Below are positions 56,001-64,000 of a stretch of DNA of 64,000 bases, one piece after another (positions within the stretch are counted from its first letter, which is position 1; the number at the start of each line of letters is the position of its first letter). A program made the position numbers and the translations under genes. The stretch spans positions 9,341,314 to 9,405,313 of the forward strand of contig CP136068.1 of assembly GCA_032622095.1 (NCBI GenBank), written 5' to 3'. The DNA is from Siphonodentalium dalli (Eukaryota; Mollusca; Scaphopoda; Gadilida; Siphonodentaliidae). The notes under the pieces were generated by a model, which did not search any database, was not told the DNA's origin, and saw only the letters and a list, made by a program, of their open reading frames with translations.

Positions 56001-59000
56001 ATTTAGTCGGAAATATGGCTTGTTGCCATTCATCGCAAAGTTCTCACCGAGAGCTTTCCGATGAATGGCAACAAGCCATATTTCCGACTAAATCCTGAAA
56101 AATTACCCATAATTCTGCTGTGGTTAAGGAGTCGATTACTTTGGGCATAACTGTAGTCTAATCTGACTTTGTGATGTCACAAATTTTTTAGATAATGCAA
56201 GAAGTGATTTTTTGCGATGCAAGCACTTTTGTCTCACACTAGAACGGTGGGATTAAAGCATTACTGTCGTAATCGTCAAATTTTATTGCTGTGTATTTCG
56301 ATTACCACCAGTAATCCAAATGAGGGGAATTATACATATTAAATTACAAGTTCATTAGTTGCAGTGATTGGCCTTTTATTGAGAAAATATGACATATTAA
56401 GGACAGTCTATACGATTTGCATTGGTATGGCCTAAAATATAAAATGAGCATGTACTGGGAAAATTCCAATCACCCACAATTTGTAGAGATGGATGCACAG
56501 GCGGACGGATGCACAGACAGGTGCAAAACAGTATACCCCCATTTTTTTTTAAAGTTGGTATAATAAAGATACAGGCTTATTTGAATCCCAAGAGTATTTG
56601 GCTTAGAAGAACTCCTTGCATTTAACCATTTACTGCACTATTAATGCAAAGAAAACATTTGTATATTTCACTTTAACCGTTTTTTAGTAAACAAATTCTT
56701 CCACACAGTTATAAAAGTATATATTGCCATATTGGAATGGGCTATCATTCATTAAGAGGACAAGCCTAAGTTTAGTGTGCCTGTCATTTGCAGAATGAGG
56801 TTCCCGGAGGGTGAATTTAGTAACCCTATCCCGCATAGCAGGCTAGCATCACTAAATTCACCCTCTGGGGACCTCATTCTGCTTAGGCCTCATCTTCTCT
56901 GGAAAGTTTCTATATATACCCAAATTAGCAGACGACATATTGCATAATTGAGGCTCCCAATGGGTGTACATCACAATATTCACCATTTGGGAACTTAAAT
57001 CTGAGTCTATGTCTCCCATAGCAGATGAGGCCATGCAGAAAGAGGTCCCCAGAGGGTGAATTTGGTGATGCTAGCCTGCTGTGCGGGATAGTGTCACTAA
57101 ATTAACCCTCTGGCGACCTCATTCTGCAAATGACAGGCACACTAAACTTAGGCTTACTAAAGGAACTACTGGTTAATGAGTAAATTTAGTTTAGAAATGG
57201 TTAAAGATACAAGGTCCGATTTGACACAAAATTTGTCAATGTTCAGCTTAACGGCAAAATAAAATTGAAAAATACTTGTAATCACGATCATTCATATGGA
57301 CACTCTTGTAAGCGATCATTCATATGGACACTCTTGTAAGCGATCATTCATATGGACACTCTTGTAAGCGATCATTCATATGGACACTCTTGTAAGAAGC
57401 GATCATTCATATGGACACTCTTGTAAGAAGCGATCATTCATATGGACACTCTTGTAAGAAGCGATCATTCATATGGACACTCTTGTAAGAAGCGATCATT
57501 CATATGGACACTCTTGTAAGAAGCGATCATTCATATGGACACTCTTGTAAGAAGCGATCATTCATATGGACACTCTTGTAAGAAGCGATCATTCATATGG
57601 ACACTCTTGTAAGAAGCGATCATTCATATGGACACTCTTGTAATCACGATCATTCATATGGACACTCTTGTAAGAAGCGATCATTCATATTGACACTCTT
57701 GTAAGAAGCGATCATTCATATGGACACTCTTGTAAGAAGCGATCATTCATATGGACACTCTTGTAAGAAGCGATCATTCATATGGACACTCCTGTAAGCG
57801 ATCATTCATATGGACACTCTTGTAAGAAGCGATCATTCATATGGACACTCTTGTAATCACGATCATTCATATGGACACTCTTGTAATCACGATCATTCAT
57901 ATGGACACTCTTGTAAGCGATCATTCATATGGACACTCTTGTAAGAAGTGATCATTCATATGGACACTCTTGTAAGAAGCGATCATTCATATGGACACTC
58001 TTGTAAGAAGCGATCATTCATATGGACACTCTTGTAAGCGATCATTCATATGGACACTCTTGTAAGAAGCGATCATTCATATGGACACTCTTGTAATCAC
58101 GATCATTCATATGGACACTCTTGTAATCACGATCATTCATATGGACACTCTTGTAAGCGATCATTCATATGGACACTCTTGTAAGAAGCGATCATTCATA
58201 TGGACACTCTTGTAATCACGATCATTCATATGGACACTCTTGTAAGAAGCGATCATTCATATGGACACTCTTGTAAGAAGCGATCATTCATATGGACACT
58301 CTTGTAAGAAGCGATCATTCATATGGACACTCTTGTAAGAAGCGATCATTCATATGGACACTCTTGTAAGAAGCGATCATTCATATGGACACTCTTGTAA
58401 GAAGCGATCATTCATATGGACACTCTTGTAAGAAGCGATCATTGGACTTTTTGCTGGGCCAACAAAAATTCAGAATGTGTTAAAACTTTGTTTTCCAGTT
58501 GATATCTGGTCATCTAAATCTCCTATTAATGGGCTCATGAGTAGGATCTGGTATCAAAAACATACAGGCGATAGTTTTTGGTGTCAAATTGGATAGGGCA
58601 TCTTTAATCAGTTTGATAATTGGGCTTTTTACCTGGAAATAACAGTAGAGTAAGATTGAGCCTGCTCCTAACCGGACTAAACCAAACATAATAACGAACA
58701 GATGATCGATGACGTCTGCGAGGAATGTGTGTTTCTGGCCACTCTCTCGTAGAAACCATCGAGTTTGTAGAAGTGGGTTGGTTATCTCGGTGCCGAGAAT
58801 CGTTGCAGCAAGCTCCGTGCCATACATGTCAAAAAACAACGAGACGCCGATGCCAGTAATACTCAATGTGTGGTGAAACAGCATGACTGGACCTGTAAAA
58901 TGATTTAATAAGAAGTTAGAAACAGTGAATCGTCACAAGCTCCATTATAAATTAGGGACAAGCTGAGGTCGGTGATGTGTAGTGAAGCAGCATGACTTGA

Positions 59001-62000
59001 TCTGTGAGATGATTTAATAAGAAGTTAGAAACACTGAGAATCGTCGCGACAAGCTACGTTATAAATCAGTGAGACGCCAAGGTCAGTGATGTGTGGTGAA
59101 GCAGCAAGACTGGAGTCACTGGACCTGTAAAATGATTTAATAATTATAAACACTGAGAATCGTCGTGACAAGTTCCGTTGTTATAAATCAGGGAGACGCC
59201 GAGGTCGGTGATGTATGGTGAAGCAAAATAACTAGACATACATGTTATAAGACAATTCAAGAAGCGATCAATTTCAGTGTTATGAATTGCCAAACATACA
59301 AACAATATAAAAGTAGGCATGCATGACGGATGGCCGGCGGATCCTAAAAAAAGGAAACTATAAGTTTCCTCAAACTTTTTCCAGAGCGTGGATAACAATC
59401 ACAAAGGTTTGCCCCTACCTGCAAATTGCAGGACTTAGAACAAGTTAAGTATTTGATGATATCGAGTTTCATTCAGCATGATACGCGACAACCTGTACTT
59501 GTAACATCTAAGTATACTTATACAAACAAAGTATAGTCGCAAGTGACATCACGGAGAACATCGCTGATTAAAAAGCCATAGGTTTCCTGGTTTCCAGAGA
59601 ATGTCAATCAACTCCCCATTGGTCCAATCAGATTCAAGGGCGAGTACATTCAGTTCATTGAACACGGTGGCAGTCGGCATATTTCAAAGACATAGTGCCG
59701 CTTTTCTAGTATAAATATACAATGACATCGCCATAATTTCAAAGCTGCAGTGCCGCCAATTTGTATTATTGCCGCATCATCAAATGATATGCCGACTGTT
59801 TGCAACATAAGTTAGTAGTACTCATGTTGTCGGAATCTCTTTGATGCGTGATCAAATGTTGTTAACCCTTTGGTTGTAGATTAAACGGTGTAAAACAAAC
59901 ACGGTATTAAATAACATCTGGCATTTTCTGACGTCCGAAATAAATAACGCAGATTAATCGATTATGGAAATGTTAATCGATTATCGGCTTTATCAACGGT
60001 TCATCGATTATGTGATTAATCGTGGCACCACTAATTTTGATTGGTCGAGAACTGCTACATGTAGTATTCCATCTACAAGCGATTGGCTGTATATGTGTGA
60101 AGAAATTTACAAAGAAGCATAGTATCATTGACAAAGTTATACTATCATCATGCAGCTACTAATAGTAGTTGTCCATAGTACACTACAGTCGCCTCACTCG
60201 CCTGTAGGCATCTTTGAAGTTCATCTGCAGAAACTTTGATGCCGACGGTTGACAACTGAGCTTAACCCTTTACCCAACAAACCGGCCAAAAACGGCCAAA
60301 TAAAGCTGCAACAGCCTAAATTATCTTGGGTCTGTCTCAATAAAACCATACAAATATGGATATCATTGGAACCGGCTCATAGACCACATTGTGATGGTTA
60401 CAGTTATGCCCTGTGCCAATGCATTCTCTTATATATGCGAGTCGACCATAGGTCGCCTCACATATATAAGAGAATGCATTGGCCTAAAAAAAATATTTTT
60501 TTAACACTTTTTACCATTTTTTCTTACATTCTTTAACAATTTTATAATTTTTAATGTGTTGAGCCAATGCATTCTCTTATATATGCGAGGCGACCTATGG
60601 TCGACTCGCATATATAAGAGAATGCATTGGCACAGGGCCCTTCTGTTGGGTAAAGGGTTAACAGTGGAACCATTTTAGATAGTTTTTCTTGGTCTGCTTT
60701 TATGACTTTATTTTAATGTTTACTGATTGATAATTTACACTGAATCATGCATCAGCACACTGTAATCTATATACAGAGCAACTCGTGCTTGGATGTGTGA
60801 CCAATTATCACATGAGAAGTTGGCATAAAGGTACCACGACAGCCAAAGGGTCAAAACATTTGGGACCTGAAATTGAGACTCATCGGATTTTTGTGGAACT
60901 GAGCCGACATACATGTACAACACAAACAAAATTTTATTGCATTCAGGCCATGTAAACTTATTATCTGGAAACAGAAATTGGAGACATTATTTACAACCTT
61001 TTTTGTAAAACAGAATCTCACTATTGTTTGAATCCGCATTTTAATTATTGTGGTCCCTGCATGGAAATCGTTATAAAAAAAACATACAAAGACACTCTCA
61101 AAAAGACTTTGTCATTTCTGCTACATCTTTTCCATAAAATATTTTTATTTATCAGATTGGGTGTCATATTTAATTTTCCATTTGGAATTGCTTAAAAAAA
61201 GATAATATCAGAAATTAGCTGTGGTCAGACATCTCAAAACATTAGCATGGAAATTAACCTCATCACTACTGAATTGATGACATGACGTGCGCTGGGCCAT
61301 TGACGTTATGGTAATTTTTCAGTGAAATAATGTAACAGGAATATCATGAAAACCTAAATGATGACTCAATATAAAAGCTATTATCATTCAAAATCATTGA
61401 ACATTACACACCATTTAAAATATCTGAGCTCGTTTTATGAATGATGGTCAACTGCTAGTGTGCTGAATTATGTCAGTACTTATTATGGTTATATTGCACA
61501 AAGTGTGACATTTTATGTCCATTAAAAGCAGCTATAAAGAGGTTAAAAGCTATCTCTCTGATCATTTATAGTGAGATACATGTACCGGTACCTTCAGTCC
61601 TGAAATAGAAGCACCACGACATATCAAAGATGAAGTATCCAAGGCAGATTGACATCGTCAGCGTCTGGAAAGGTGTGTTCCTTCCACCTACAATGTCAAC
61701 AAAATATATATACTGGTAAGTCACAGGAGCTTGCCGTCAAGAAATCAGGTAAAAATTTAAATTAAAAAAATCAAAATTAAAACGAGTACCCACTTGAATG
61801 AATGCAACACTATTGAAAAGTGAGAACACAAAATTTAATAACACCGGTACACACCTAGGTTAAACAGTTCAAAACTCATTACACAGACAATAAACAAAAT
61901 ATTCTTCGAGAGCACTGGTTGGGGGGTGACAGACTTTATTACTGGAGAAAACATACTGTCAATTCCAAACACAGAATTTACCATAAAAACCAACATTTTG

Positions 62001-63576
62001 TCGAAACCTTTATGTATTGACAGATCTAATGTCAATCTGGCCAATTCAATCGCATATTTGAATCTCAGTTGTCACTCATTTACAATATTTAAGCAATAAT
62101 TTCTAATTATTTTTGCATTGAAAATGAATGCAGTGAACTGCAGGCAATCAAGCACTGGGCATTTTTATCGTCAATTGGAAAAGGAGACATACACATATAC
62201 CTTCATGTAGATCAAGGATGTATACAAACGAGGAAGGCAATTTAAACAATGAGGTGCCGAGATGGAATGGCAGTACCATTCGTAGCTTCTCAAACACTTA
62301 TATTTGAAGAAAATGATTTGTGTAACCAAAACAGTCAAGTATCACAGATTTTGTGTACTTCTGTGGTCCAGAATACATGTACTCTTGGGCACCAAATAAA
62401 CATGCATGCACGTTTATTATTTTCTTGGAAAATTTCCCCCCTGCACAGTGCTTATTTGGGTCTGCACGTTTATTAATTTTGAGGCTATGAAAATTTAAAT
62501 CAGCACAAACTCAAGATTTCTATATGACTCTGATACCAAAATGATGAGTTTATATCTTTATGCATGTACATATTCAAATATATGACACACATGTGAACAT
62601 TTAAATACTGAATAAAACACCACATGACACATACCGTACTGTGTTGATTCATATACTTGACCTACACGAACTGTAAAAATAATATGTTTAACAGTTGATG
62701 TTTTGCTCAGAGTTTCCCCTGCACTATTATTTGGGTCTGCACTTTTATTAACTTTCAATGGAATTTCCCCCCTGAACTGTTATTGGGGCCTGCACTTTTA
62801 TTTGGAGCCCGAGAGTACATGAACACTTACAATGTACTACTGTAGTATGGTAGAGCATGATTGATACCGGTACACCTCATTGGAAACTCAAACACCGAAT
62901 AGATTTGATTTATCTCCCTTTGACAATGAAAAACATCATTTGCTCAACTTGGGTTGGGTTACCAGTTGGCACGGCAATAAGCAATGCCATGGGAAATGTT
63001 GTGGTAACATGTGCAATATAACATGCCACAGCATTAAGTTTGCCATGGGACATTTCCGACATTTTTCCTAATTTCGAGGGCTGGGTTACCAAGATTCAGG
63101 TAGGTATATTTTGGCATTGCCTCTATATGTAATGCCCTAATTAATCGACTCCTTAACCACACAGAGAGCTTTCCGATAAATGGCAACAGCCCATATTTCA
63201 TACTAAATCCTGAAAAGTTACCCATAATTCTGCTGTGGTTAATGAGTCGATTACTTAGGGCATTACTGTATGTAATTATGTCAAGGATTTATCAACCTTT
63301 TTTGATCCCTGTAAAATAGAAATGCATGCAATTATCGGGACAATTTGAGGGTTAGAAACTGCATCTCAAAGGCAACATACCTGCTTCCGTGAATGGCCAT
63401 GGTCCGAGGACGAATACGAGCCAGGAAGACAGTGAAACGATGATGAGAGCGTGGATCAAGGTGACGATTCGACAGTGCCATTCATAGCTTTTCTTAGAGT
63501 TCAAAAGGCACAGAATAAAGTAGAGTGACATCCAAGAAAAGGCACTGGCAAGTGTTATGGCCACACGATTGTCCAT
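52742..63576 (-). CDS. TLCD5: TLC-domain transmembrane protein, TLCD5/TMEM136-like (five exons)
   Basis: Spliced coding parts (minus): 63576-63381, 61687-61592, 58892-58633, 53948-53734, 53039-52742. All boundaries are GT-AG, the joins are phase 1, 1, 0 and 2, and the sum is 1065 bases, 354 residues. Six hydrophobic segments are visible (about 5-26, 38-58, 75-95, 104-122, 152-183, 192-214). Features shared with vertebrate TLCD5 as I remember it: YEWHCRIVTLIH, GPWPFTEAG, GYFIFDMSWCFYFRTEG, HHTLSI (His104-His105), EITNPLLQTRWFL. TLC domains occur in ceramide synthases, TRAM and CLN8-type proteins; the biochemical role of TLCD5 is not settled, and none is claimed here. If exon 4 is read through, the stop after PEVSEFT gives 256 residues, close to the usual family length; exon 5 adds a hydrophilic tail. 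Confidence 0.88.
53253..53628 (+). mobile_element. MITE family B, copy 8, in TLCD5-like intron 4
   Basis: TTAAAGTGATGTGAAACACC to GTACATAATATGTCTTTAA, full length. Occupies more than half of intron 4. Confidence 0.9.
53734..53948 (-). CDS. TLCD5: TLCD5-like exon 4
   Basis: 215 bases, acceptor TGTTATTTCCAG|ATGG. Encodes the last membrane span (LAGVSIYSIGWLFWISIMQF), a Lys/Arg-rich stretch (KKYKRKIKAWRLAKEK, cytosolic by the positive-inside rule) and an acidic Ser/Asp tail DSSDSDVPEK. The donor AC|GTGAGT at 53734 splits the Thr codon; if unspliced, TGA follows directly and the protein ends at 256 residues. Confidence 0.85.
54140..54660 (+). repeat. Diverged 140-bp tandem repeat of AATTAAGGGCCATAACTC type
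   Basis: About four copies of: ATTAAGGG(C/A)C(A/G)TAACTC, AAAGTAGGCAGACCTG, GGTTTTC, ATCAAGGCATTGTT, AGTCTCATTTA, CAGTTGTTATT...TCAAGTT. Lies in intron 3. Related single copies near 20312 and 53629. Confidence 0.7.
54757..55616. mobile_element. hAT-like MITE family F, copy 4, with nested element O1
   Basis: TTCCAAA duplications (54750-54756 and 55617-55623). Termini CAAGCCTGAGTTTAGTGTGC and inverse. It has a first palindrome near 54790-54880, a GAAGTTCCCAAATGGTGAAT/ACCCATTGGGAACC palindrome at about 54917-54965, and a second main palindrome at 55500-55590. Interrupted by 55050-55449. Sits in intron 3 of the TLCD5-like gene. Confidence 0.82.
55050..55449. mobile_element. Element O, copy 1 (nested)
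   Basis: Termini TACTCTTGAGTGCCTAATAA and the inverse TTATTAGGCACTCAAGAGTA. The interior repeats CTGTACTATTATTC and CTGTACGTTTATT words. A relative lies at 62380-62817. No ORF; target duplication unclear. Confidence 0.7.
55939..56156. mobile_element. Palindromic MITE family C, copy 8
   Basis: TACAGTAATGCCCAAAG to GGGCATAACTGTA, almost perfectly palindromic around GTTCTCACCGAGAGC. In intron 3. Confidence 0.92.
56761..57156. mobile_element. hAT-like MITE family F, copy 5
   Basis: CAAGCCTAAGTTTAGTGTGC start, inverted at TAAACTTAGGCTT. Outer palindromes at about 56800-56880 and 57045-57125, inner AATGGGTGTACATC...CACCATTTGGGAAC palindrome between. Target duplication not clear. In intron 3. Confidence 0.82.
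57275..58444. repeat. 31-bp minisatellite in TLCD5-like intron 3 (about 38 units)
   Basis: Core CGATCATTCATATGGACAC then TCTTGTAA, with joints GAAG (31-bp unit), G (28-bp unit) or TCA (30-bp unit). The three joint types are arranged in recurring series (for example TCA, TCA, G, GAAG near 57858-57950 and 58092-58190), indicating block duplication. Every unit carries CATATG. Ends 190 bases before exon 3 on the gene strand. Confidence 0.95.
58633..58892 (-). CDS. TLCD5: TLCD5-like exon 3
   Basis: 260 bases, acceptor ATTTTACAG|GTCC and donor TTTCCAG|GTAAAAAG. Encodes PVMLFHHTLSITGIG (His pair expected in TLC domains), EITNPLLQTRWFLRE, and the fifth hydrophobic span ending LLYCYFQ, phase 0. The last 18 coding bases recur as the polypyrimidine tracts of exons 4 and 5. 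Partial tandem copies of its 5' half lie upstream at 58924-59240. Confidence 0.92.
58924..59240 (-). pseudogene. Three decayed tandem copies of the exon 3 acceptor region
   Basis: Each copy of about 105-120 bases repeats, on plus, GAGAATCGT...GACAAGCT...GTTATAAATCAG...GAGACGCCGAGGTC...GATGTGTGGTGAAGCAGCA...GACCTGTAAAATGATTTAAT. The matching piece in exon 3 and its flank is 58795-58916. Copies start near 58924, 59031 and 59151. Each has lost the reading frame; two keep a recognisable acceptor-like TTTTACAG. Confidence 0.75.
59241..60261. other. Remainder of intron 2, unannotated
   Basis: ATTAATCGATTATGG-rich patch at 59948-60030, of the low-complexity kind seen in hAT elements. Inverted words TCGGCATATTTCAAAG/ATGCCGACTG at 59672-59792. 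No exon seen. Confidence 0.4.
60262..60661 (+). mobile_element. Hairpin-cassette MITE family D, copy 8, in intron 2
   Basis: TTAACCCTTTACCCAACA to TGTTGGGTAAAGGGTTAA; hairpins at about 60415-60483 and 60563-60631, with one base change in the first. Complete. Confidence 0.92.
60662..61591. other. Remainder of intron 2 near exon 2, unannotated
   Basis: AT-rich intron sequence; no repeat or exon identified. Confidence 0.5.
61592..61687 (-). CDS. TLCD5: TLCD5-like exon 2
   Basis: 96 bases between CATTGTAG| and GAAG|GTACCG; too short for an ORF search but clear from the family pattern. Encodes GGRNTPFQTLTMSICLGYF and on to FYFRTEG, the third membrane span with the GYFIFD motif characteristic of TLC proteins. 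Phase 1 in and out. Confidence 0.88.
61688..62379. other. Intron 1, 3' part, unannotated
   Basis: AT-rich intron sequence; nothing identified. Confidence 0.5.
62380..62817. mobile_element. Element O, copy 2, in intron 1
   Basis: Termini TACTCTTGGGCACCAAATAA and inverse (TTATTTGGAGCCCGAGAGTA). Interior words TTTCCCCCCTGCAC and TTTGGGTCTGCAC...TTATTA repeat on the right side. CATG on both sides (62376-62379, 62818-62821) may be a 4-bp duplication. Confidence 0.65.
63127..63270. mobile_element. Palindromic MITE family C, copy 9 (short), in intron 1
   Basis: TGTAATGCCCTAATTAATCG to GGGCATTACTGTA. Most of the left arm between CCACA and GAGAGCTTTCC is deleted. Confidence 0.82.
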
Positions 63577-63587
63577 GGTCGTCTACC
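63381..63587 (-). CDS. TLCD5: TLCD5-like exon 1 (coding start plus 11 bases of leader)
   Basis: An acceptor TATATTTCAG precedes 63587, so a further untranslated exon should lie upstream, possibly beyond the window. ATG at 63576-63574 in GACCATGG, a strong initiation context. Encodes residues 1-65: first membrane span, YEWHCRIVTL loop, second span with a conserved His, ending GPWPFTEA. Donor GCAG|GTATGT, phase 1. Confidence 0.88.
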
Positions 63588-64000
63588 CTGAAATATACAA
63601 TGATGAGGAGTGATGTATTCATTCTTCAATTACTTTGATAGTAACACAGCTTTGTGCAATGCATCAGCGGCATGTGATTATTCAATATTCACATAATAGT
63701 ATGGAAGCTTCAAGCTAGAAGGATTTAACAGCCATACAATTTAAAGGCACAGATGGCCTTTGCAGTGGGTATGCTGTCATTACTCAGTGAACTCGAATAT
63801 ACAATTATTATACATGTATATACATGTATGCTCTAATTAATTATCCTCTGCAATTAAATTGTATTTATTGTCTGGTCAATCAGATAAGTACCTATTCGGT
63901 AGTTCTCTAATTCGCCGATGACCTGATGTCAGAGAAAGTCAATTGTCGAAGTGAACGTTCGGATGACCACGATTCAATCGTAAGTGGAAAGATTTCCGTC
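63588..64000. other. Upstream of TLCD5-like exon 1; presumably intron
   Basis: A clean acceptor at 63588 implies at least one upstream leader exon. I could not fix a donor or promoter in the remaining 400 bases. TATACATGTATATACATGTA type repeats occur near 63812. Confidence 0.4.

Noticed and set aside
57275-58444. Possible CRISPR-like array of regularly spaced repeats
   Set aside because: There are no unique spacers; units are head-to-tail copies with only 1-4 variable joint bases, in a eukaryotic intron.
36124-60536. Short frames with a recurring YKRMHW peptide (2250, 20822, 36124, 46189, 60249 and others)
   Set aside because: They are translations of the 69-bp hairpin cassette, not genes.
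1-64000. tRNA, rRNA or snRNA genes
   Set aside because: I looked for A/B-box and cloverleaf-like stretches and for conserved rRNA words by eye and saw none that I could support; a covariance-model scan was not possible.

Overview
This window looks like a piece of an animal genome, most likely a mollusc or another lophotrochozoan. It has intron-split genes with GT-AG boundaries, LINE retrotransposons, AT-rich intergenic DNA, and dispersed sequences of the GGGCCATAACTC type (near 20.3, 53.6 and 54.2-54.6 kb) that I associate from memory with bivalves and gastropods. There is no operon, rRNA, tRNA or CRISPR array. The sequence contains one 100-base assembly gap (2316-2415).

Only two host genes can be supported. 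(1) A TLC-domain membrane protein gene resembling vertebrate TLCD5/TMEM136 lies on the minus strand at 52.7-63.6 kb. Five coding exons join in frame (63576..63381, 61687..61592, 58892..58633, 53948..53734, 53039..52742) to give 354 residues, or 256 if exon 4 is read through to its own stop. Its introns are full of transposons, a 31-bp minisatellite, and decayed copies of its own exon 3 start. (2) A single minus-strand exon (8517-8897) encodes an immunoglobulin-like domain. It is phase 1-1, and its splice donor lies in the first unit of a 41-bp minisatellite. A second copy of the exon end plus the minisatellite lies at 441-2315 and stops at the gap.

Layout: 0-8.7 kb, near-duplicate blocks on both sides of the gap, with TTAA-bounded MITEs between them; 8.5-8.9, Ig exon; 10.2-13.8, head-to-tail array of a GC-richer repeat with repeated TGCGCATGCGC palindromes; 14.7-16.8, a CR1-like LINE whose reverse-transcriptase part is inverted relative to its 3' tail; 17.35, a Penelope-type hammerhead-like motif; 19.5-20.0, a Mutator-like foldback with perfect 9-bp target duplications; 21.8-26.5, a 4.7-kb minisatellite of 24-bp units; 27-41, dense MITEs; 41.3-45.05, an apparently complete single-ORF LINE (1160 residues) with probable target duplications; 45-52, nested MITEs; 52.7-63.6, the TLCD5-like gene.

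Most of the rest consists of short non-autonomous DNA transposons. I grouped them into families by comparison inside the window, using working letters. D and E have TTAACCC...GGGTTAA ends (piggyBac-like) and carry a 69-bp hairpin cassette. C has TACAGT...ACTGTA ends (Tc1/mariner-like palindrome). F and L have 8-bp target duplications (hAT-like). K has a TTA duplication and GGCC ends (Harbinger-like). A, B, H, J, N and P have TTAAAG...CTTTAA ends. Several nested insertions have an unoccupied relative elsewhere in the window, so the insertion event can be read directly. Family names beyond what ends and target duplications show are inference; no database search was possible.
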